DNA of 5,574 nt from Cyanobacteria bacterium UBA11370. Its GTDB lineage: Bacteria > Cyanobacteriota > Cyanobacteriia > Cyanobacteriales > Coleofasciculaceae. The stretch lies in contig DNGI01000003.1 in assembly GCA_003486645.1 (NCBI GenBank), positions 670-6,243 of the forward strand. The letters run 5' to 3'. The notes beneath the pieces were generated by a model, which saw nothing but the letters and a program-made list of their open reading frames with translations, was not told the DNA's origin and did not search any database. Made by a program: the position numbers and the translations under genes. Position 1 is the first letter of the stretch. Every line of letters starts with the position of its first letter. Below, in pieces: positions 1 through 5,574 of this stretch.

Positions 1-1374
1 GATTGGGCATTTCAAGCCTTACAATCTCTCGTTGAACGCTATGGTTGTATTCAAGGGTATTCTGATCAAACGTATCGAGGCGATCGTACTATCACTCGCT
101 ATGAATTTGCAGCAGGATTAAATGCTTGTTTAGAACAAATCAATCTGTTCATTCAATCTCGCCGTGGTGAAGTTATAACCCAAGATGATTTAGCAACTCT
201 CCAACGATTACAAACAGAATTTACGGCAGAATTAGCCAATTTACCCCAACAATTGGATAACTTGGAAACATCAATTAATCAACTAGAAAGGCAACGGTTT
301 TCCACAACAACTGTACTCAATGGAGAAGTTCTCTTTGCGGTGAGTGGGGTTGGTGGGGAAGATGTCAACGGGGATGATATTGATACTAACATTATCCTGA
401 GTGATCGAGCCGAGTTGAATTTGAGTACCAGCTTTTTTGGATCGGACTTATTGAGAGCGAGGTTAGCGGCTTCTAATACTCCCAACTTTGCCGATGTTAC
501 AGGCACTAACTTGTCCAAACTTTCCTTCACTGGAGATAACAATAATAATATTCAATTGGGGGCACTATTCTATCGCTTTCCTGTAGGAGAACGGGCAGTT
601 GTTGTCGTCGGAACGAATGGTGTTGGTTTTGGTGATTTCACCCCAACGCTTAATCCTTATATCAACAGTTCTCTTCTCGGCAATGTTGGTAATTTTAGTG
701 GAGAATCGGCGATTTATGCTCTGAATGGAGGTAGTGGAATTGGGTTAGAATATCGGTTTAGTCGGGCTGTGAGACTGTCTGTAGGATATCTTCCATCCAA
801 TAGTAATAATCCAGAATCGGGTTTGTTTAGTGGTGCTTACGGTGCGATCGCTCAATTAACCCTTCTCCCCACACCCAATTTAAGTTTAGGTTTAACTTAT
901 GTCCATTCCTACAACCTGATAGCGACAGGTAAGGGTAGTCGGAATGCAGAAGATCCCTTTAATGGGGCAGCTACATCTACCAATTCTTATGGACTAGAAG
1001 CCTCTTATCAAGTTAGCCCTAACTTCAATATTTCGGGTTGGTTAGGATTAATTAATGCTGAGGCAGAATCCAATCCAAATAAAGGTAGTGACGCGGCAAT
1101 TTTTACCTGGGCTATCACCTTTGCTTTACCTGATCTGGGTAAACAAGGAAATTTAGCTGGGTTTGCGATCGGACAACCGCCCAAAGTTATTGAGAATGAT
1201 GTTAATCTTCGAGAAGATCCAGATACATCTTTACATTTAGAAGCCTTTTACCGCTATCAAATTACGGATAATATTGCCATCACACCTGGCTTTTTTTTAA
1301 TTACAAATCCAGAACACAATGGGGACAATGACCTGATTTATGTTGGCACAATCCGAACTAGTTTTGTATTCTAA
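1..1374 (+). CDS. Iron-uptake-type outer-membrane porin (SLH domain + OprB-like barrel), 5' end missing
   Basis: The frame is open from base 1 to the TAA at 1372-1374, giving 457 visible residues; the true start lies outside the window. A TTG at 253 could be called as a start but lies inside the protein. Visible residues 1-48 are the end of an SLH domain (DWAFQALQSLVERYG, then a GY-D-tyr-RGDR-x-ITRYEFAAGLN block), which in this family anchors the barrel to peptidoglycan or its polymers. Residues about 50-98 are rich in Q/L/E heptad-like stretches and probably form a coiled coil. Residues about 100-457 alternate polar and hydrophobic strands with many G, N and aromatic residues and end in FVF; a terminal Phe is the usual signal for outer-membrane barrel assembly. 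Known relatives are the cyanobacterial SomA/SomB and Slr1841/Slr1908 porins, which pass inorganic ions including iron. Relatives are usually about 500-580 residues, so the signal peptide and roughly 50-120 residues are missing. The family call is firm; the substrate is inferred from the family. Confidence 0.93.
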   Translation, partial: DWAFQALQSLVERYGCIQGYSDQTYRGDRTITRYEFAAGLNACLEQINLFIQSRRGEVITQDDLATLQRLQTEFTAELANLPQQLDNLETSINQLERQRFSTTTVLNGEVLFAVSGVGGEDVNGDDIDTNIILSDRAELNLSTSFFGSDLLRARLAASNTPNFADVTGTNLSKLSFTGDNNNNIQLGALFYRFPVGERAVVVVGTNGVGFGDFTPTLNPYINSSLLGNVGNFSGESAIYALNGGSGIGLEYRFSRAVRLSVGYLPSNSNNPESGLFSGAYGAIAQLTLLPTPNLSLGLTYVHSYNLIATGKGSRNAEDPFNGAATSTNSYGLEASYQVSPNFNISGWLGLINAEAESNPNKGSDAAIFTWAITFALPDLGKQGNLAGFAIGQPPKVIENDVNLREDPDTSLHLEAFYRYQITDNIAITPGFFLITNPEHNGDNDLIYVGTIRTSFVF

Positions 1375-1592
1375 TGTTTGATAGGGCTACGCCAAATTTT
1401 ATTAGTCTTGAATTCAGACAAACAAGCCTCAAGATGGGGGCACTCTTCGCAGACAATCTCTTTCCCTGGATTAGCACACCCACAGGGAGGGTTTAAGAAA
1501 CAATCTTGAGGATTTTTGGGTGTTAAGGAGTGTTTTAGTACAACCCGGAAAGCTGTTTCTCGCATACAAACTATCAGATCTCGATGAAGCAT
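1371..1592 (-). CDS. Small cysteine-rich hypothetical protein (73 aa)
   Basis: The ORF has an ATG at 1592-1590 and a TAG at 1373-1371. An AAAGG lies only two bases upstream of the ATG, so ribosome binding site spacing is poor; a second ATG at codon 10 (MRETAFRVV) is a possible start. Six cysteines crowd residues 31-57 (C31, C37, C39, C48, C51, C57) in the order C-x5-C-x-C-x8-C-x2-C-x5-C, with H53 and several prolines. This spacing suggests a metal site (zinc or iron-sulfur) or a disulfide-knotted fold; neither can be decided from sequence alone. There is no signal peptide or membrane segment. It is convergent with the porin gene and overlaps its last four bases. The wording resembles small conserved cyanobacterial hypotheticals from memory, but I could not check this. 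The cysteine pattern and non-random composition favour a real gene; the function is unknown. Confidence 0.6.
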   Translation of the reverse strand: MLHRDLIVCMRETAFRVVLKHSLTPKNPQDCFLNPPCGCANPGKEIVCEECPHLEACLSEFKTNKIWRSPIKH

Positions 1593-1752
1593 AACCTTTG
1601 TGTTTGTTCCTGTTTTAGTAAATCGTCAAAATACACATTAATGCTGTTCATTTCAACGCTATAGCGAGTCTATTTGATTCGTGAACAAGGATAGACTTGG
1701 GAGAGAAGGGGGGAGGTGTTTTACAAATCATTTAGACTGGCTATACTATAGG

Positions 1753-1778
1753 TGTAGGTGGGCACTGCCCACCCTACA
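1753..1778. repeat. Imperfect palindrome of the GTAGG-TGGGCA type
   Basis: The left arm TGTAGGTGGGCA (1753-1764) is answered by TGCCCACCCTACA (1766-1778), an inverted match with one extra C at about 1772. As RNA it could form an 11-bp stem with a bulge and a three-base loop. Palindromes of the GTAGGGTGGGCA...TGCCCACCCTAC kind are frequent dispersed intergenic repeats in filamentous cyanobacteria, from general knowledge. No T-run follows, so it does not look like an intrinsic terminator. It lies in the gene-free spacer between the two small minus-strand ORFs; nothing else in 1593-1821 was recognisable. Confidence 0.6.
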
Positions 1779-1821
1779 TATCGAGTTTCTGCGTAAGTCC
1801 TAACCCCATAAACTGAGGAGT

Positions 1822-2043
1822 TTACTGCGGTGCAGATTCTAGACGGTAATTGGGATCTAACCAACAGCGAGGCAAACCCTCACCCGAAGGAAAAACTAAG
1901 TCCTTTTTCTCAAAAGAATCAGGTGGCTGTTCGGATTGACCCCCTTGAATTTGCCCAGTAATAGTATCTTGATTTGGATTTAACAAATCCTCAATTTCCA
2001 AAATTTCTACTAACTCACCAGATTGTTTTTCGGTTAACAACAT
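1822..2043 (-). CDS. Small acidic conserved-looking hypothetical protein (73 aa)
   Basis: The ATG is at 2043-2041 and is preceded by AAAGGGG about four bases upstream, a good ribosome binding site; the TAA is at 1824-1822. The protein has two parts. Residues 1-21 are likely helical and acidic (LTEKQSGELVEILEIEDLL). After a polar, Q/G/P-rich linker (about 22-43), residues 44-67 hold a compact motif, DLVFPSGEGLPRCWLDPNYR, with the single cysteine C60. There is no signal peptide or membrane segment. The motif looks like one conserved in small cyanobacterial proteins of unknown function; that is recollection, not a search. No function is assigned. It sits on the same strand as lipA upstream, but 211 bases separate them, so a shared transcript is uncertain. 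The good ribosome binding site and motif-like C terminus argue that it is a genuine gene. Confidence 0.7.
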   Translation of the reverse strand: MLLTEKQSGELVEILEIEDLLNPNQDTITGQIQGGQSEQPPDSFEKKDLVFPSGEGLPRCWLDPNYRLESAPQ

Positions 2044-2254
2044 ACGACCCCTTTATGAGCGGATTTTCTTACTTCATAAGTTAATCGCTCTGGTGTTCCT
2101 AAACATCTACCGTCAGACCGAAGTTTTATTCTTAATCCCTATGAGTTAAAACAATAGTAAGCCGACTTCGTTTTCATGGGCGCGACTTGAGTAGCCATCA
2201 TGAATGGCATACACCAACCCCTAGGAAAATCTTTCCCCACTCCCTATATTCAAG

Positions 2255-3145
2255 TCAGCCGTTAAGCATTCTTACCGTCCGAGGATAACGTTGCATTAAT
2301 TCCTTGACTTGTTCCGCATGATAGGAACTACGAGTAAGGGGAGAAGAAACAATTTGTAAAAATCCTAATGACTCCCCAAATTCTTTCCAACTCTTAAACT
2401 GTTCCGGTGTAATAAAATCCGCAACCCCCAAGTGTTTTTGACTCGGTTGCAGATATTGCCCAATGGTGAGGATATCGCAATTTACACTTCGCAAATCCTG
2501 CATGACTTCCCGAATTTCAGTATCAGTTTCTCCTAATCCCACCATGACACCGGATTTCGTATAAATCCAGGGTGCTAATTCATGAGTTCGTTGTAGGAGT
2601 TCGAGCGATCGCCGATAATTTCCTTGGGGACGGACTCGCCGATAAAGTCGGGGTACAGTTTCTGTATTATGGTTGAGAACTTCGGGTTTAGCTTGGATAA
2701 TGATTTCTAAGCCGTTCCAGTTGCCGCACAAGTCGGGAATTAATACTTCAATGGTGGTATGAGGCGAGACTGTGCGAATTGCTTTTATACAGTCTACAAA
2801 CTGAGATGCACCTCCATCGGGGAGATCGTCGCGGTTAACAGAAGTAATGACGACATGATTTAAACCCAAACGGCGGACTGCTTCTGCTAAACGGGTTGGT
2901 TCAGTCGGATCAAGGGGTTTGGGTTTTTTGTCAAAATCAATATCACAGTACGGACAGGCACGGGTACAAGCTGGACCCATAATTAAAAATGTAGCCGTAC
3001 CCGCGTTAAAGCATTCGCCAATATTAGGGCAAGACGCTTCTTCACAAACCGTATTTAGGGCTAAATCGCGTAATATTTCTTTAACACTGCCGACACGCTG
3101 CCACTGAGGCGCTTTCACCCGCAACCATTCTGGCTTAACAACCAC
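2255..3145 (-). CDS. lipA: Lipoyl synthase LipA (radical SAM)
   Basis: Lipoyl synthase inserts two sulfur atoms at C6 and C8 of protein-bound octanoyl groups, making the lipoyl cofactor of 2-oxoacid dehydrogenases and glycine cleavage H protein in the cytosol. Both iron-sulfur signatures are present. Numbered from the preferred GTG start, the auxiliary cluster is C34, C39 and C45 ([12 protein letters not shown]) and the radical-SAM cluster is C60, C64 and C67 (CTRACPYC). The C-terminal RSSY motif, whose serine ligates the auxiliary cluster in LipA, is also intact, as are the VLNHNTETV and RPQGNY blocks. The protein is 296 residues with a TGA stop. The frame extends upstream to a TTG at 3190 (311 residues), but that start has no ribosome binding site. 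The GTG at 3145 gives [15 protein letters not shown], the N terminus usual for cyanobacterial LipA, so I chose it; AAAGGG and GGAG precede it at imperfect spacing. Cyanobacteria often carry two LipA copies; no lipB is in the window. Confidence 0.96.
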   Translation of the reverse strand: MVVKPEWLRVKAPQWQRVGSVKEILRDLALNTVCEEASCPNIGECFNAGTATFLIMGPACTRACPYCDIDFDKKPKPLDPTEPTRLAEAVRRLGLNHVVITSVNRDDLPDGGASQFVDCIKAIRTVSPHTTIEVLIPDLCGNWNGLEIIIQAKPEVLNHNTETVPRLYRRVRPQGNYRRSLELLQRTHELAPWIYTKSGVMVGLGETDTEIREVMQDLRSVNCDILTIGQYLQPSQKHLGVADFITPEQFKSWKEFGESLGFLQIVSSPLTRSSYHAEQVKELMQRYPRTVRMLNG

Positions 3146-3218
3146 GCCCTTTAAACACTCCGACGAAAGTATCCCTGTTAATCGTAACAAGGAAGGAGGC
3201 GATCGCTAATCAGACGTG

Positions 3219-3225
3219 ATACTAT
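3219..3225 (+). promoter_or_regulatory. Possible -10 box for tRNA-Pro
   Basis: TACTAT at 3220-3225 lies 13 bases before the mature tRNA 5' end, a plausible place for a -10 element with a short leader. The complementary strand reads TAGTAT over nearly the same bases and could serve lipA. Neither direction has a recognisable -35 box at 16-18 bases, so this is a weak call. Confidence 0.3.
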
Positions 3226-3238
3226 GGATAGGTTATTA

Positions 3239-3312
<74 letters not shown>

Positions 3313-3327
3313 TTTGGATTTGTGAAA

Positions 3328-3356
3328 AACAACATTAATATGTTAACAACAACATT
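3328..3356. repeat. Short AACAACATT direct repeat in AT-rich spacer
   Basis: AACAACATT occurs at 3328-3336 and again at 3348-3356. Between and overlapping them, AACAT-TAAT-ATGTT (3331-3344) forms a small inverted repeat. The stretch is very AT-rich and lies in the 61-base spacer between the tRNA and the convergent PLD gene. It may be no more than low-complexity sequence; a bidirectional terminator role is conceivable but the stem is too weak to claim. Confidence 0.35.
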
Positions 3357-3373
3357 TAAATAGAACTAACAAC

Positions 3374-5014
3374 TTACCAGGTAACTCGTCCATCTAATTT
3401 TTGCAGTAAACTTGAGCCAACGCCTGATACTTTGTCTAAATCGTCCAGGGATGTAAAGGGTTTTTGTTGTCGTGTTGCAATAATTTCTTGAGCGAGTTTT
3501 GGTCCTACTCCTGGTAAGGTTTCTAATTGTGCTTGAGTTGCTGTATTGAGATTAATTAGTTCTCCAGGGGTTGGGATAGTTTTATCAATCGCTTGAGTAA
3601 TTTGTGGGCATTCTTTTTGCTGCGATTCAATCTTTTGTTGAACGGCGACGGGTACTCCCAGTACGGCTTTATTATACAACCGTTCAAACTCTCGTTTAAA
3701 ATGGGCGGTAACGGTAGGACTATTAATGACTAATAATGTCTCATCATTGTTGGTATTTGCAGCTTCAGACCAGTTATGTGAACCTGTAATTACGGTTTGA
3801 TGATCTAGGATTGCAAATTTGTGATGTAAGATATCACCTATGGGTAGCTGGGGTATGCCAACGGTTGCGATCGCCTCTTGCCAAGGATGGTTATTGGCTT
3901 CATACTGACATTTGTTACTTAATGCTACTCCCAGCATATCCAATCCTTCACTATAGGAGCGATAAGCAAAACCTGGGTCAATTAAGGCGCGTACCTCAAC
4001 CCCTTGTTTATGCGATGCTTCTAAAGCATTGGCTAACTTTTGTTCTGAGAAAACAAATAAGGCTAGGTCAATAGTTTTACTCGCTGTACTTAGAGTTTCC
4101 GTAATTAAACCATTACTACTTTTACTCCAAAGTTCAGTGGGAGATGTTGGTGAAAATTGGACAGCAATGGTTGTATTTCCTAGGGTAACGTGTTGGACTG
4201 ACCGTAACGGTTTTTTAACGCCAAACTTACTATCTAATTTACCACCAGCGCCATCTCCCCACATGAGGTTAAATTCTTCAGTGAAGGCAGTCGCTAACTC
4301 GGAACTTTCGATTTTTAGTAGATTATTGGAATTTCCCCGACTCTCACTTACGGTTAAGTCACCATGGATATCGCTAGGAGTGAAATTGGCAGAGGTAACG
4401 ATTAAGGTACGTCCATCTATAATGACAAATTTATGGTGCATCAAGCCGCTACCTTTAGAACCATCTGCGGTATCATCGATGATGGGTATGCCTGAATCTC
4501 GCAAGATAACTAAAGCGTCCCCTTGGTTAATTTCGTCTGGCGTTAACTGACCATCACGGTTACGGTCGATGAGTTTTAAAGAATTAGTATAGCGATCGCG
4601 TTCTCTTGCAGGTAATTTGGCTACTTCCGCTGCTGTAAAATTACTCCAAGGGCGACTATAGTTATTCTCTAAAATCACTCTCACCTTGACACCTGCTTGA
4701 CTTTGTTGTACTAAGGCTTGAGCAATTTTAGGTAAGCGTAACTCCTGAATTGCTATATCAATTGTAGAGTGAGCAGATGCGATTGCATTTATAATTTCCT
4801 GCTCTAAATTATCTCCTGGTCGAGTCACCTGGCGATAAGGGTCTTGATAATTAACTGATTCGGCATGGTTTAAGTAAACTTGAACAAAGGGATCTTGGGG
4901 TAGAGGTTTTGGGCGCTGAATCTGGGAACGCACCTGTTGACAAGCGGACAGGGTTAGCGCTACCAGGAACGTACCCCATAGACGCTTGCCAGTGTAAGGA
5001 CTTGATAATTTCAA
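3374..5014 (-). CDS. Phospholipase-D-like lipoprotein with EF-hand loop and C-terminal helix-hairpin-helix
   Basis: The 546-residue protein starts at a TTG (5014-5012); an in-frame TAA just upstream rules out a longer form. A GGA and an AGAAG precede the start. Residues 1-25 form a lipoprotein signal: K2/K10/R11, a hydrophobic core at 12-22, and lipobox LSAC with C25 as the lipidated cysteine. Two PLD halves follow. The first (about 60-250) has H193, K195, D200 and then TSAN at 207-210; the second (about 285-450) has H397, K399, D404 and GSHN at 411-414, a complete HKD pair. Inside the first half, residues 150-161 (DRNRDGQLTPDE) match an EF-hand calcium loop, with ligands at D150, N152, D154, Q156 and E161. 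Residues about 484-546 form a ComEA-like double helix-hairpin-helix (INLNTATQAQLETLPGVGP, then VSGVGSSLLQKL), which normally binds DNA backbone. PLD enzymes of this kind cut phosphodiesters in DNA or phospholipids. With the DNA-binding tail, an envelope-anchored nuclease is my inference; cardiolipin-synthase-like lipid activity is the alternative. Confidence 0.93.
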   Translation of the reverse strand: MKLSSPYTGKRLWGTFLVALTLSACQQVRSQIQRPKPLPQDPFVQVYLNHAESVNYQDPYRQVTRPGDNLEQEIINAIASAHSTIDIAIQELRLPKIAQALVQQSQAGVKVRVILENNYSRPWSNFTAAEVAKLPARERDRYTNSLKLIDRNRDGQLTPDEINQGDALVILRDSGIPIIDDTADGSKGSGLMHHKFVIIDGRTLIVTSANFTPSDIHGDLTVSESRGNSNNLLKIESSELATAFTEEFNLMWGDGAGGKLDSKFGVKKPLRSVQHVTLGNTTIAVQFSPTSPTELWSKSSNGLITETLSTASKTIDLALFVFSEQKLANALEASHKQGVEVRALIDPGFAYRSYSEGLDMLGVALSNKCQYEANNHPWQEAIATVGIPQLPIGDILHHKFAILDHQTVITGSHNWSEAANTNNDETLLVINSPTVTAHFKREFERLYNKAVLGVPVAVQQKIESQQKECPQITQAIDKTIPTPGELINLNTATQAQLETLPGVGPKLAQEIIATRQQKPFTSLDDLDKVSGVGSSLLQKLDGRVTW

Positions 5015-5042
5015 TCTTCTATCCGATTAATTGGCTACTAAA

Positions 5043-5096
5043 TTGTGGCTATTCCCGTTATAAAATTATAAGGGCATAAATTTGCCTGTTGTTCAA
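5043..5096. promoter_or_regulatory. Possible divergent promoter region
   Basis: Rightwards, TTGTGG (5043-5048) and TATAAG (5067-5072) are 18 bases apart and could drive the zinc-knuckle protein gene. Leftwards, the minus strand reads a perfect TATAAT (5070-5065), preceded by TTGAAC (5096-5091) at a long 20-base spacing, which could drive the PLD gene. The -10 boxes overlap, so the two directions might compete. The calls rest on consensus matching only. Confidence 0.4.
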
Positions 5097-5171
5097 CTGC
5101 CTCAAGTTGGGGAATTCTAATCAGGGTCGCAGCATTGTCAGGTTGGGGGTTTGAACCCATACCACCGTTTT

Positions 5172-5552
5172 ATGTCCAGAAGAAGAAAGACATTTCCGTG
5201 CGGTCATAAGGGATATGGGCAAACTTGCCATCGATGCGAACAAGAAAATCGGGCGCGGGAAAGCAAAAGACAGCAAAAACAGGAATGGGAGTCTACTTTT
5301 GAGAATGATCCCATTGATTTAAAAGAATTGCCTCCTCATGTTGTGGTTAAAGCCCGTGCTATTATTGCTGGATTGGAACGTCACCAGAATTATCGAGACT
5401 TTGGCGGTAAGCGACTACGCCACAACCGTTGGATTATTAGTATTCCTGTCACGCGCAATTACCGCATGATTTGTCACGATCAGGGAAGTCTTTTAGTTCC
5501 TTATGCTGTTTTATCTCACGAGGACTATAACGTAGATAAACCGGGGAGTTAG
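5172..5552 (+). CDS. Small protein with N-terminal zinc knuckle and RelE/ParE-like domain
   Basis: From the ATG at 5172 the product is 126 residues with a TAG at 5550-5552. A TTG at 5151 would add seven residues; I prefer the ATG because it gives MSRRRKTFPCGHKGYG, a natural beginning, although neither start has a well-spaced ribosome binding site. Residues 10-22 carry C10, H12, C19 and C22 (CGHKGYGQTCHRC), a likely zinc site. Residues 23-45 are a highly charged, probably helical linker. Residues about 47-121 resemble the RelE/ParE toxin fold: two helices, then KRLRHNRWIISIPVTRNYR and a final strand pair ending in YAVLSHEDYNV. R83, R86, R95, R98 and H116 are candidate functional residues. Toxins of that fold cut ribosome-bound mRNA or poison gyrase, but no antitoxin gene is visible on either side within the window, so a toxin role is unproven. 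I recall a cyanobacterial zinc-binding family (possibly DUF7682) with a similar N terminus; this could not be checked. Confidence 0.85.
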   Translation: MSRRRKTFPCGHKGYGQTCHRCEQENRARESKRQQKQEWESTFENDPIDLKELPPHVVVKARAIIAGLERHQNYRDFGGKRLRHNRWIISIPVTRNYRMICHDQGSLLVPYAVLSHEDYNVDKPGS

Positions 5553-5555
5553 TGG

Positions 5556-5574
5556 GTTGTTTGTTGTTTGTTGT
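5556..5574. repeat. GTTGTTT heptamer tandem repeat, cut by window end
   Basis: Nineteen bases give 2.7 perfect copies of GTTGTTT starting four bases after the upstream stop codon, and the array runs into the window edge, so its full length is unknown. Short tandemly repeated heptamers are well known in filamentous cyanobacterial intergenic DNA. Confidence 0.6.

Noticed and set aside
279..542. Minus-strand open frame of 87 codons inside the porin gene
   Set aside because: It is fully antisense to the porin barrel and has no recognisable motif.
2194..2236. Short hairpins GCCAT-CATGA-ATGGC (2194-2208) and GGAAA-ATC-TTTCC (2224-2236) downstream of lipA
   Set aside because: Stems are only five pairs and neither is followed by a T-run in the lipA direction, so a terminator call is not supported.
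2919..3107. Plus-strand open frame of 62 codons inside lipA
   Set aside because: It is antisense to the conserved iron-sulfur cluster region of LipA, so its openness follows from that coding sequence.
3811..4550. Two plus-strand open frames of 87 and 173 codons opposite the PLD gene
   Set aside because: They lie wholly inside the strongly supported PLD lipoprotein gene and their translations show no domain-like pattern.
5147..5158. GGGTT-TG-AACCC inverted repeat resembling a tRNA T arm, considered as a tRNA remnant or operator
   Set aside because: No acceptor, D or anticodon stem can be built around it and there is no second copy; 12 bases are too little for an operator or attachment site claim.

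Overview
The window looks like chromosomal DNA from a cyanobacterium, probably a filamentous one. The evidence is an SLH/OprB-type outer-membrane porin, five copies of the HIP1 octamer GCGATCGC (starting at 844, 2605, 3199, 3867 and 4592), a LipA closely matching cyanobacterial lipoyl synthases, a heptamer tandem repeat at the right edge, and small proteins of cyanobacterial character. No transposase, phage gene, CRISPR array or rRNA was seen.

Left part (1-2043): the 3' part of an iron-uptake-type porin gene runs rightwards from the window edge and ends at 1374. Its stop codon overlaps the stop of a convergent small cysteine-rich ORF (1371-1592, minus). A 229-base spacer follows, holding an imperfect palindrome of the GTAGG-TGGGCA type (1753-1778). 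Next is a second small minus-strand ORF (1822-2043), acidic and with a good ribosome binding site.

Middle (2044-3373): 2044-2254 has no gene I can support, only weak short inverted repeats. Then comes lipA on the minus strand (2255-3145, GTG start preferred), which encodes the radical-SAM lipoyl synthase. Divergent from it is a complete tRNA-Pro(CGG) gene (3239-3312). An AT-rich spacer (3313-3373) separates the tRNA from the next convergent gene.

Right part (3374-5574): a long minus-strand gene encodes a predicted lipoprotein with two phospholipase-D-type HKD motifs, a canonical EF-hand calcium loop inside the first PLD half, and a C-terminal ComEA-like helix-hairpin-helix DNA-binding domain. 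This is the most interesting protein here: its parts suggest a surface-anchored, possibly calcium-responsive nuclease. A divergent intergenic region (5015-5171) with AT-rich -10-like boxes separates it from a plus-strand gene encoding a small protein with an N-terminal zinc-knuckle motif and a RelE/ParE-like C-terminal fold. The window ends in GTTGTTT heptamer repeats.

The genes do not form an obvious operon or shared pathway. Each appears to be its own transcription unit, with strand switches between most neighbours. I see no multi-gene defence or mobile system. The novelty candidates are the domain architectures of the PLD lipoprotein and the zinc-knuckle/RelE-like protein, and the cysteine-dense small ORF.
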